The notes under the pieces were generated by a model. That model made no database searches and was not told the origin of the DNA. It saw nothing but the letters and a program-made list of their open reading frames with translations. Of a stretch of 18,563 bases of DNA, positions 8,247 through 14,610 are shown one piece after another. The stretch is from Chloroflexota bacterium (GTDB lineage: Bacteria; Chloroflexota; Limnocylindria; Limnocylindrales; CSP1-4), in contig JAJYXX010000383.1 in NCBI GenBank assembly GCA_021801545.1, positions 1 through 18,563 on the forward strand. The letters are read 5' to 3'. The first letter of the stretch is position 1. Each line of letters begins with the position of its first letter. The position numbers and the translations under genes were made by a program.

Positions 8247-8269
8247 GCGAGGCTCGGGCCCGACCTCGC
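8247..8269. terminator. GC-rich hairpin between convergent operons
   Basis: GCGAGG (8247-8252) and TCGGG (8254-8258) can pair with CCCGA (8259-8263) and CCTCGC (8264-8269), with one bulged C; the tip must open to form a loop. It lies 39 bases after the regulator stop and before the end of the convergent minus-strand operon. There is no T tract, so terminator function is uncertain. The rest of 8209-8358 holds nothing else I can support. Confidence 0.3.
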
Positions 8270-8358
8270 CCGTGGCGCGAGGGAGCCCGCTCGGCTCGCC
8301 CGCGGGTTACGCGGGGCCGATCCGTGGCGTGAGTGAAACCTGGCTTGTTACCTCGGCC

Positions 8359-8934
8359 TCAAGTGCCCTGATCCCGAACCAAAGCGGCCTCGTTTCGGAA
8401 CACCTCGGGCGGGGGCCGCGCGGAGCACGAATTGGACGGGTCTTCGGGGGCTCCCCTTTCGGGACGGGCCGGGGCGGGCCGCCTCGACCACGAACCGCTG
8501 TCGGCGGGAGCGGGTCTACCGCGGCCGCCGCGGCTCCCAGCCGCCCGCGTTGTGAACCCCCACGGGGGCGCTGGCGGTGATGGTGGCGGCGGCGCCCGGC
8601 GGCTCACCAGCGCGGCGGCAAGGCCGATCCCGACGACGGCAAGGAGGGCTATCACGGTCCAGTGCCCATCGTCCTCCCCGGAGGGCGCGCCGCTCGCCGG
8701 GTGGTCGCGGACTACGTCCGCTGCGGCAAGGTCCGCTCCGGCCGGAGCGGCAAGGCGGTGGAGCCCGTCGGTGCCGGTGACTACGACCCCCGACCGCCGG
8801 AGCTGGCGGAGCCGGTGGCGGGCCGTCCGCTCCGGGATGGCCAGGCGGGCCGCGATGGCCGCCGTCGGCAAGGGTCCATCGGCAAGGAGCCGGCAGATCG
8901 CCGCATCGGTGGCGTGGACGGGGGGATCAGCCAT
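8359..8934 (-). CDS. Winged-helix protein with one membrane segment, last gene of the element operon
   Basis: This 191-residue protein is read from an ATG at 8934 that overlaps the serine-recombinase stop by 8 bases. Residues 8-62 look like a winged helix-turn-helix (AAICRLLADGPLPTAAIAAR, then a recognition-helix-like segment and the wing VVVTGTDGLHRL). After an acidic linker, residues 92-111 (WTVIALLAVVGIGLAAALVS) form one transmembrane helix, followed by a Pro/Arg-rich tail. The winged helix would face the cytoplasm, suggesting a membrane-tethered DNA-binding protein. Residues from about 154 to 183 are encoded inside the right inverted-repeat arm, so the natural C-terminus may have been replaced when the repeat arrived. 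A longer upstream frame in the same phase overlaps the recombinase gene and is not credible. Function unknown. Confidence 0.6.
   Translation of the reverse strand: MADPPVHATDAAICRLLADGPLPTAAIAARLAIPERTARHRLRQLRRSGVVVTGTDGLHRLAAPAGADLAAADVVRDHPASGAPSGEDDGHWTVIALLAVVGIGLAAALVSRRAPPPPSPPAPPWGFTTRAAGSRGGRGRPAPADSGSWSRRPAPARPERGAPEDPSNSCSARPPPEVFRNEAALVRDQGT
8386..8476 (-). repeat. Right arm of the 90-bp inverted repeat flanking the sugar operon
   Basis: Its reverse complement matches 938-1027 with one substitution and one single-base gap. It lies 178 bases past the regulator stop and overlaps the 3' end of the winged-helix gene. The arms are about 7.36 kb apart and enclose exactly the six-gene sugar operon with its promoter. 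Confidence 0.85.
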
Positions 8935-9568
8935 CGGTGCCGCCTCCGGGCGCAGGGTCGGTGGCGAGGAGGCGGGCGAGGGTGGCCGTCCCGATCCCGA
9001 GCCGGCGGGCCGCTTGCCGCCGCGAGAGCCGACCGGCGGCAAGGTCCGGCTGGACCCGCTTCCACCGGCCGGCAAAGCCGGCCCGGGCGGTGACCGGCGG
9101 TCGGCCGATCTGTTTGCCTTGTCGGGCCGCGTGGCGCATCCCTTCGCGGACCCGGTCGGCGATGAGCTCGCGCTCCATCTCGGCGACGGCGGCAAGGATC
9201 GTGAAGACGAGCCGCCCCGTCGCCGACGTCGTGTCGAGCTCGGGCTGGGTGAGGGCGGCGAAGCCGACCCCGGCGTGGTCGAAGTCCCGAAGGGTCGCCA
9301 GGGCGTGGAGCGTTGAGCGGAAGGCCCGGTCGAGCTTCCAGACCAGGACCCGGTCGACCCGCCGCCGGGCGACGTCGGCGAGCAGGCGCGCCCACGCGGT
9401 CCGGTGGGTGAGATCGCCGGCGGCAGCGGTGTCGACGTATTCCACGGTGTCCCAGCCCCGCGTCCTGACGTAGTCGCGCATGGCGTCGAGCTGGAGCTCC
9501 GGGTCCTGGTCCTTGTCGCGGGTGCTCACCCGAGCGTAGAGGGCGACCCGGACGGGGCGACGAATCAT
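8927..9568 (-). CDS. Small serine recombinase (resolvase/invertase family)
   Basis: This 213-residue recombinase has the catalytic N-terminal domain with the nucleophile Ser15 in YARVSTRDKDQ (11-21), the active-site motif KLDRAFRS (78-85) and the long dimerisation helix around TGRLVFTILAAVAEMERELI (118-137). A C-terminal helix-turn-helix lies at about 174-203 (DLAAGRLSRRQAARRLGIGT). Such enzymes resolve cointegrates or dimers, or invert DNA between short sites. The ATG at 9568 overlaps the methyltransferase stop (ATGA), and its stop overlaps the next gene. It is a second recombinase besides the tyrosine integrase, so its role may be multimer resolution of the excised element. Its target site is not identified. 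Confidence 0.93.
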   Translation of the reverse strand: MIRRPVRVALYARVSTRDKDQDPELQLDAMRDYVRTRGWDTVEYVDTAAAGDLTHRTAWARLLADVARRRVDRVLVWKLDRAFRSTLHALATLRDFDHAGVGFAALTQPELDTTSATGRLVFTILAAVAEMERELIADRVREGMRHAARQGKQIGRPPVTARAGFAGRWKRVQPDLAAGRLSRRQAARRLGIGTATLARLLATDPAPGGGTDG

Positions 9569-10257
9569 GCCGACCCGAGCTTGGCTTTCGCCGCGCGGAG
9601 CGCCGCCGGGGCGATGTCGCAGCCGATCACGTGCGCGCCGCGTTCGCGGGCACCGACCAGGAGCGCCCCACTGCCGACGAACGGGTCGAGCACGACGTCG
9701 CCCGGGCCGATCCCCGCGATCCGGGCCAGGACCCGCCCGAGCTCGTCGGGCTTCTGGGTCGGATACCGGCCGGCCGTCCCCGGGCCGACCGCGCTGACCG
9801 CGACGAGGTCGACGCCGGTCAGGGTGCGCGAGCCCGGGAGCAGGCCGACCAGGACGAACTCCGTCTGATGGCGGAGGCCGCCCCCGAGGCCCGGGAAGCG
9901 GCGATCCCAGGTGATCGTGCGCACCCGCGCGAAGCCGGCCCGCCCCAGCGCCCCGAGCGCGTCGTGGAGCCCCTCGCCGTTGGTCATCACGAACGCGACG
10001 CCATCGGTGCGGAGCTTACGCCGCGCGACCGCCAGGATGCGCCCGATCTCCGGCCAGCTGAGCCCGCCCCGGAACCAGCGCTGGAGGTGCGAGCCACTTC
10101 CCCCCTGGCGGTTGACGCTGGTGTAGGGCGGGTCGGTCAGCAGGACGCTGATCGAGCCCGCCGGGATGGCCGCCAGGGCCCGCTCGGCGGGCATCCGGTA
10201 CAGCCGCGCTCGGCCCGGCGGGTGCGCCCCCCGTGGCCTGGTGTCCTGGCGGGTCAT
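9565..10257 (-). CDS. DNA methyltransferase, beta-class N6-adenine/N4-cytosine type
   Basis: This 230-residue methyltransferase has the order catalytic motif, recognition region, then S-adenosylmethionine motif, which defines the beta class. Motif IV is DPPY (42-45), the region YPTQKPDELG (165-174) is typical, and motif I is DPFVGSGALL (191-200), followed by ERGAHVIGCDI. I chose the ATG at 10257 because GGGGGAG precedes it and it overlaps the stop of the 51-residue gene as ATGA. A frame extension to 10359 adds only low-complexity residues that overlap that gene. No restriction enzyme gene is adjacent, so it is probably an orphan methylase, which could protect the element from host restriction or mark its origin. 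Target sequence unknown. Confidence 0.9.
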   Translation of the reverse strand: MTRQDTRPRGAHPPGRARLYRMPAERALAAIPAGSISVLLTDPPYTSVNRQGGSGSHLQRWFRGGLSWPEIGRILAVARRKLRTDGVAFVMTNGEGLHDALGALGRAGFARVRTITWDRRFPGLGGGLRHQTEFVLVGLLPGSRTLTGVDLVAVSAVGPGTAGRYPTQKPDELGRVLARIAGIGPGDVVLDPFVGSGALLVGARERGAHVIGCDIAPAALRAAKAKLGSA

Positions 10258-10409
10258 CGGGCTCCCCCTGCTGCGGCCGCGAGGGCTGCGTCGAGCGCCG
10301 CGGCGAAGGCCACCATGGCCCGGTTCTGCCGCCGAGCGGCCGACGCCGACGCATTCCACGCGACCAGGGGGCTGCGGATCCGGAGCGGCTCGCCCCTGGG
10401 CAGGGTCAT
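10254..10409 (-). CDS. Small 51-residue protein between primase-like and methyltransferase genes
   Basis: An open frame of 51 codons begins with an ATG at 10409 that overlaps the primase-like stop as ATGA. It ends with a TGA that overlaps the methyltransferase ATG as ATGA. Such exact coupling at both ends is the main evidence that it is a gene. The protein starts MTLPRGEPLRIRSPLVAW, continues with an Arg-containing polar stretch and ends in an Ala-rich helix (VAFAAALDAALAAAAGGAR). No family is recognised. It could also serve only as a translational bridge. Confidence 0.6.
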   Translation of the reverse strand: MTLPRGEPLRIRSPLVAWNASASAARRQNRAMVAFAAALDAALAAAAGGAR

Positions 10410-12658
10410 GGCGTGGCGTCCGCCCCGTCGTCGGAAACCAGCGCGTTTTGCGAATTATGCGAACTATGCGAACTATCTGGGCCGGCCCCGATCAACTCCC
10501 CCGTTTCAGACTGCGAAGAATCTGCGAAGAATCTGCGAACTATCTCCGGGGCCGCTGGACCACCGTTGAGATTCTTCGCAATGCCCCGAAGGGCTGCGGG
10601 GGGCTCATTCGTGCTCAAAGACGGTGGGTTCGGAGATCCTTCGCATAATTCGCATAGTTCGCACTCCCCTATAGCATTCCGCGCGAGGTCGAGGTACGCG
10701 GGCCGCCGGGGGCGAAGCCCGGCGAGGGCCCGGTACCGGGTCGCCGGCCGGCTCTTGGTGGTCTCCTTCTCCTCGGTCACCGCGCCGTGCTCGATCAGCG
10801 TCTTTAGGACCCGGGCCAGGCGGGCGGCCTCCCAATGCCGATCGAACGCGGCGTGTAGCTCGCTGGTGGTCAGGCCACGCGAGACTCCCTGGAGCTGGCC
10901 CAGGACGGCGTCGGCGTCGGGGTCGCCAAGCTCGGCCCCGAAGATGCATAGCACGGATTCCTCGCAGTACGTCCACACCGCGAGGGCTGCGAGCAGGTGC
11001 GCCGGCCGGATCGCCGTGTCTCCATCGAGTAGGGCGTAGATGAGCCCGAGCCGGAGCACGTGGGCTTCTCCCCGGGCCACCATCTCGCCCGCCAGGCCGG
11101 GCTTGGCGTCGCTGAGCGTGGGGTAGACGGCGTCCCAGATCCGGAGGGCGTCCCGGTCGAGGTCGAGCTCATCGGCGCCCTTGGCGTGTTCCAGCGCTTT
11201 GTGGAGCTTGGCGGTTAGGTCGGCCATCCCCGGCGGGCGGGACCCGCGGGGCAGATACCGGGCGCGCCTGACCAGGCCCCACAGGAACCGGTTCCCGAAG
11301 CCGTTCGCCATCTCCGTCCGGGCCATGTAGCGGGCCAGCTCGGATCGCGTGATGTGGCCGACCACGCTGACGTGGTTCGTCCCGGCGCGCGCGGCGGCCC
11401 GGCTTCGCTCGCTCACCAGCGCGTCGAGCGGGCGCCGATCCCATGCGTCACGCAGGATCGGACTCAGTGATGACCCCTCTCGCTCGATCCGCCGCAGCGT
11501 GGTGGCGAGTTCCGATTCGAGCGCGAGCAGGCGCTTGTCGGGTTCGCCCTCGTCCTCGACCTTACCGTCCTTCTCGATCCGGTCGCGCATCTGCCAGATG
11601 AGGCCCTCGCCGCTCGACAGGCCGGTCTTGATGCGCCCGACCCAGACGGGGTCGACAGTGTCGAACGCGCGGCGGATGCGCCGCTCGGCCGTGCCCTTCC
11701 GGGACTTGGACGTGGCTCCCACGATCGCCACGTACTCGTTTGCGCCATGCTCGGTGTCCTCGACCATGACGTGCGGACGGAGGCCGGCCGCGTTCCCGAA
11801 GAACGTGAGCAGGTGGAATAGCAGCGCGATGGGGTCGGCTTCCGTGGTGGGCTCGATCCTGTGGACGATCTCGCCCGCGAGGCCGTGGTAGGCCGCTTTG
11901 TCGATCGGGTCGGGCCAGGCCATCTCGAGCGCGGCCGGTTCCTGATTGGGCCCCGGCAGCGGTGCCGCCGTGATTGCGCCGCCCTCCGGGTGGAACGGCT
12001 CGCCCGCCTGCTGCGACCGCGCAGGGGTGTCCGGATCCGCCCCGAGTCCCGCAGCGGGCTCGGGCAGGGCGGTCGCATTCGCGCTGGCGTCACGGAGGCG
12101 CTCATAGAATCGGTCCGGATCCGCGAGGTAGAGCGCCGACGGATCCTTGGCCCCAGGGAGGTCGACGACCATCACCCGCGCCGCGATCGACGATCGCGCG
12201 ACGGCATCGAGGAGGGTCCGGCCACCGGCGTCGCCCTCGTCGATCACGTAGACGAGCGGGATCCCGGTTTGGATGAGCTCGTCGGCCATCGCGGCGCTGA
12301 ACGTCGATGCGCCGGGGACCCCGACGGCCGGGAAATCGGCGCGCCAGAGCGTCCAGCAGTCGCTCTCGCCCTCGACGAGGAAGAGCGACGCCGGCGTGTT
12401 CGTCTCGACGAGCCGATCGAGCCCATAGAGGCGGTCGGCGCGATCACCCTTGCGCCAGCGGAACCGGTCGCCCTCGAGGGCGACGCGGTAGCGGAGTCGA
12501 ACGAGCTGGCCGCCGGCATCGCGGTAGGGGATGGCGACGGCGGCCCGACCGAAGTACCGCTCGTCGCGCAGGCCGAGCCCCTTGAGGAACTCGATGGGTA
12601 GACCCTTGGCTTGGGCGAGCTCGGGCAGGGTGAGGCCAGACGTCTCGCGGGCGGTCAT
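10406..12658 (-). CDS. Toprim-DUF3987 primase/helicase-like replication protein
   Basis: This 750-residue protein is probably the element's replication protein. The N-terminus (LTLPELAQAKGLPIEFLKGL) resembles phage and plasmid Toprim primases. The Toprim domain shows LFLVEGESD (92-100, Glu96) and VIDEGDAGG (138-146, Asp140 and Asp143). A Pro/Ala-rich linker (about 195-245) leads to a DUF3987-type ATPase-like region (about 250-600) with the Walker-A-like GATSKSRKGT (314-323). The last 80 residues are low-complexity and encoded by the TGCGAA repeat cluster. The ATG at 12658 overlaps the stop of the small upstream gene (ATGA). No zinc-binding primase N-terminus is seen; an upstream cysteine-rich protein might supply it, which is inference. 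Priming and unwinding of the excised element's DNA is the most likely role. Confidence 0.85.
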   Translation of the reverse strand: MTARETSGLTLPELAQAKGLPIEFLKGLGLRDERYFGRAAVAIPYRDAGGQLVRLRYRVALEGDRFRWRKGDRADRLYGLDRLVETNTPASLFLVEGESDCWTLWRADFPAVGVPGASTFSAAMADELIQTGIPLVYVIDEGDAGGRTLLDAVARSSIAARVMVVDLPGAKDPSALYLADPDRFYERLRDASANATALPEPAAGLGADPDTPARSQQAGEPFHPEGGAITAAPLPGPNQEPAALEMAWPDPIDKAAYHGLAGEIVHRIEPTTEADPIALLFHLLTFFGNAAGLRPHVMVEDTEHGANEYVAIVGATSKSRKGTAERRIRRAFDTVDPVWVGRIKTGLSSGEGLIWQMRDRIEKDGKVEDEGEPDKRLLALESELATTLRRIEREGSSLSPILRDAWDRRPLDALVSERSRAAARAGTNHVSVVGHITRSELARYMARTEMANGFGNRFLWGLVRRARYLPRGSRPPGMADLTAKLHKALEHAKGADELDLDRDALRIWDAVYPTLSDAKPGLAGEMVARGEAHVLRLGLIYALLDGDTAIRPAHLLAALAVWTYCEESVLCIFGAELGDPDADAVLGQLQGVSRGLTTSELHAAFDRHWEAARLARVLKTLIEHGAVTEEKETTKSRPATRYRALAGLRPRRPAYLDLARNAIGECELCELCEGSPNPPSLSTNEPPAALRGIAKNLNGGPAAPEIVRRFFADSSQSETGELIGAGPDSSHSSHNSQNALVSDDGADATP
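10449..10663. repeat. Ten-copy TGCGAA iteron-like cluster, candidate replication origin
   Basis: TGCGAA occurs at 10449, 10458 and 10467 (9-bp period) and at 10512, 10523 and 10534 (11-bp period). Its complement TTCGCA occurs at 10575 and at 10640, 10649 and 10658 (9-bp period). The outer triplets face each other and form an imperfect inverted repeat. The copies lie in the 3' end of the replication-protein gene but are read in different codon phases (Cys-Glu, Ser-His, Phe-Ala), which suggests that the DNA rather than the protein is conserved. The spacers are AT-rich against a GC-rich background. Confidence 0.65.
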
Positions 12659-12903
12659 GACCGACCATCTCCGGCTTCGGCCCCCAGCCGTTCGAGGCGG
12701 CGGGCGAGCAAGGTGGCGAGGTGGCGGGCCATACGAGTCTCCCGCCTGAACTCGCCGAGCTCGGCGCGCTTGACGAGCTGGCGGGTAGCTGCGAGCGCCC
12801 GCTCGAGCTCGTGTCGGCGCTGCCGCAGGCAGGCCGGTCCATGGCGGTGGGGAGAGGGGTGGCGGCGGCTGCTAGACTGCGGCCGTCGGTGTTGCGAGTC
12901 CAT
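12655..12903 (-). CDS. Small basic helical protein upstream of the primase-like gene
   Basis: This 82-residue Arg-rich protein has a Ser/His/Arg-rich N-terminus (1-27) and one long predicted helix (about 28-75) with regularly spaced Leu, Ala and Arg. The ATG at 12903 has GGAG about eight bases upstream and overlaps the end of the zinc-finger gene by 32 bases. Its TGA overlaps the primase-like ATG (ATGA), so it is probably real and coupled. No family is recognised. It may be a DNA-binding or primase-accessory factor, judged only from charge and position. Confidence 0.6.
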   Translation of the reverse strand: MDSQHRRPQSSSRRHPSPHRHGPACLRQRRHELERALAATRQLVKRAELGEFRRETRMARHLATLLARRLERLGAEAGDGRS

Positions 12904-13513
12904 GTCGCATCTCCGATCTGGCCGCCGCGGTCAATCTCACTGACGCGGCGGCCTCATGCTGTGTGGGGAGATCGAGGGCCAGTTGAGCGGGCCCGCCCGA
13001 GACGGCCGCCGGCGTCACACTTCCGGCACCCCTGGCCTGTGACCCTCGCGCGCTCCGTTCCGCGGCCCTCGCCCCGCGGACGAGGCGCTGGCGGCACGCT
13101 GCCGAGCAGGTCCGCCGGTGCGGGCGCGAGCCGGCCGGCAGGGGACCCTGACAGGCGATGCAGAGGCGCGGGCGCGCCGGCTCGGCCGAGCCGGTGGCGC
13201 TGGTCGCGGCCATGTCGCTGGCGACGACGCCGTGGCCGTTGAGGAGCTCGGCCAGGCGGGCCGCCTCGCGCGGCCGCTCGAAGGTCGGACCGACCAGTTC
13301 ACGCCGGCGGCCGCCCTCTAGCGCGAAGCAGACTCGGTACGTCGTCCGGCCGCCCCGGCCCGCCGGCAGGCCGTTCGAGAGCCGGTCCCCGGGCTGGTGG
13401 TCGGCGACGCAATACGCCCGGGCCGGGCCAAAGGCGTCGACGGGAACCGGGATCGAGGCGGCCAGGTCGGCGTGCCCCTGGGCGCTGGCGGCTGGGAGAA
13501 GGTCAGCGCCCAT
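12872..13513 (-). CDS. Element protein with CxxC-x14-CxxxC zinc-finger motif
   Basis: This 213-residue protein has Cys118, Cys121, Cys136 and Cys140 arranged as CIACQGPLPAGSRPHRRTC followed by SAACRQRL. This resembles the CxxC...RYCSxxCRQR zinc-binding motif common in small proteins of actinobacterial phages and elements. The N-terminal half (about 20-95) has an alternating pattern (TTYRVCFALEGG, then FERPREAARLAELLNGHGV) like a small alpha/beta domain. The tail is Ala/Gly/Arg-rich and probably disordered. I chose the ATG at 13513 because GAGG precedes it and it overlaps the upstream stop by 11 bases; a longer frame to 13603 overlaps that gene deeply. Nucleic-acid binding is likely but not demonstrated. 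Confidence 0.65.
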   Translation of the reverse strand: MGADLLPAASAQGHADLAASIPVPVDAFGPARAYCVADHQPGDRLSNGLPAGRGGRTTYRVCFALEGGRRRELVGPTFERPREAARLAELLNGHGVVASDMAATSATGSAEPARPRLCIACQGPLPAGSRPHRRTCSAACRQRLVRGARAAERSARGSQARGAGSVTPAAVSGGPAQLALDLPTQHEAAASVRLTAAARSEMRHGLATPTAAV

Positions 13514-13841
13514 TGTCCACGTCCTCGGGAGCGACGGGCTCCGGGCTGGAGAGCCAGGGGCGCTTGGCGCGTCTGCGGGCGGCCGCATTCTCGGCCCGGG
13601 CAATCTGGCCGCGGTACGCCAACCGGGCGAAGTAGAGGCGCCGGAGGTATTCGACCCGCCGGGCGCGCTCGATCGGATCGAGCTTGCCCTCGGGGTCGGC
13701 GGCGTCGACCTCGCGCTCGAAGCGGGCGAGGAAGGCGGTGCGACCCGGCGCGGTTGTCACGCGCGGATCGTGGCGCGCGTGGAGGGCGAGGGCGCCCAGC
13801 CGGGCGCGGCTTCTGGCGAGCTCGGGAGTCAGCTTGGGCAT
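13503..13841 (-). CDS. Conserved small phage-type protein, function unknown
   Basis: This 112-residue basic helical protein starts at the ATG at 13841 with GGAGG eight bases upstream. The frame is open to 13925 but those codons lack a ribosome binding site. The sequence pattern (LTPELARSRARLGALALHAR, then TAPGRTAFLARFEREVD and ARRVEYLRRLYFARLAYR) resembles small proteins I associate with actinobacterial prophages and integrated elements that have no known function. It is the first gene after the 202-base gap containing the SOS-like box, so it is probably the leader gene of the replication operon. Confidence 0.7.
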   Translation of the reverse strand: MPKLTPELARSRARLGALALHARHDPRVTTAPGRTAFLARFEREVDAADPEGKLDPIERARRVEYLRRLYFARLAYRGQIARAENAAARRRAKRPWLSSPEPVAPEDVDNGR

Positions 13842-13984
13842 ATACAGGCCTCCGCCCCGCACGGATCGTGCAGTGGCTAACGTCCCCGTACGCGACGGAA
13901 GGACTGAGGCCCGGTCCCAGCTCAACTATTCGTGGTGGTGAGAGAACCCGCCGAGGGTTCGCCCGAGCTGGCTCAGGAATCGCC

Positions 13985-14000
13985 TAGAACAGTCGTTCTA
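13985..14000. promoter_or_regulatory. SOS-box-like palindrome TAGAAC-n4-GTTCTA
   Basis: TAGAACAGTCGTTCTA is a perfect 6-bp inverted repeat with a 4-base spacer and contains GAAC-n4-GTTC, the core of the Gram-positive LexA (SOS) box. It lies in the 202-base gap 13842-14043, about 145 bases before the start of the replication operon. CCTAGAAC occurs at 13983-13990 and again at 14002-14009, so a second half-site is present. A phage-type repressor could be the binder instead of LexA. I could not assign a clear -35/-10 pair in this gap. Confidence 0.5.
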
Positions 14001-14043
14001 TCCTAGAACGTGGCGCGAGTGTAGCCATGCTCTGCGCACCGCG

Positions 14044-14610
14044 TCAAGCGGGATGCTCGTCGAGGCGCCGCAGCTCCTCCGCGGGCAGCGTGCCGTCGAC
14101 CCGGCATCGCGCTCGACAGTCGGGACAGGTCACCACGAACGGCAGCGCCGCCTTCTTGCCGCTCAGGGCGAGGCTCCAATAGGGGCCACCTTCGCGGGCC
14201 CGGTTCAAGGCGTGGCGGCCCACTCGGGCGGGATCGCCCACCGATGCCAGGACAGGGATGTGCCGATGGAGCGGCGTCGGCACCGGCACGCCCGGCGTCG
14301 GCGACTGACGCCGGACCGCCTCCGGCAGCCCGAAGCTGAGCGTCCCATCCGGGAGCACCGGGAGCGGGATGAGCTCACGGCCGAGCTCGACCCGCTCCAC
14401 GCCATAGCCGGAGACCCGGTAGCCGTGCGCCGGGTCGAGGTATTCCCGGAGCGTCTGCCGTCCGATCGTGCGGCGGCCTCGTGCGCCCACCTCTCGGCGC
14501 CGCTGCTCGCAGCTCGAATTGGGACAGGCGAACTTGCGTCGCCACCGGTGGAGGAGCTGGCTCTCGATCGGGGTGGGCTGACCGAAGATGGCCAAGGGGT
14601 ACGTGGTCAT
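14044..14610 (-). CDS. Cysteine-rich hypothetical protein after the integrase gene
   Basis: This 188-residue protein belongs to no family I recognise. Two cysteine clusters are visible: Cys29 and Cys34 (FACPNSSCEQRRRE) and Cys162, Cys165 and Cys169 (CPDCRARC), suggesting one or two zinc-ribbon-like sites at opposite ends of the chain. A Pro-rich middle (about 85-120) separates them. The ATG at 14610 overlaps the integrase stop as TGATG; a GTG one codon earlier (14613) is equally possible. It may be a DNA-binding accessory or supply a zinc-finger function to the replication protein, but only position and cysteines support that. Confidence 0.6.
   Translation of the reverse strand: MTTYPLAIFGQPTPIESQLLHRWRRKFACPNSSCEQRRREVGARGRRTIGRQTLREYLDPAHGYRVSGYGVERVELGRELIPLPVLPDGTLSFGLPEAVRRQSPTPGVPVPTPLHRHIPVLASVGDPARVGRHALNRAREGGPYWSLALSGKKAALPFVVTCPDCRARCRVDGTLPAEELRRLDEHPA

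Noticed and set aside
938..8476. Classical composite transposon
   Set aside because: There is no transposase gene between or within the arms and I found no clear target-site duplication outside them. Only an inverted-repeat-bounded block can be claimed.
8432..9316. Plus-strand frame of 294 codons opposite the serine recombinase
   Set aside because: It is the complement of the recombinase and winged-helix genes, which show clear catalytic and fold motifs on the minus strand.
9631..10569. Plus-strand frame of 312 codons opposite the methyltransferase
   Set aside because: It is a shadow of the minus-strand genes that carry DPPY and the S-adenosylmethionine motif; the plus frame is low-complexity Arg/Ala/Asp.
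10436..10663. CRISPR array, considered because of the regularly spaced repeats
   Set aside because: The units are only 6 to 9 bp with 9- or 11-bp periods, occur in both orientations and have no spacers of CRISPR length. No cas gene is present.
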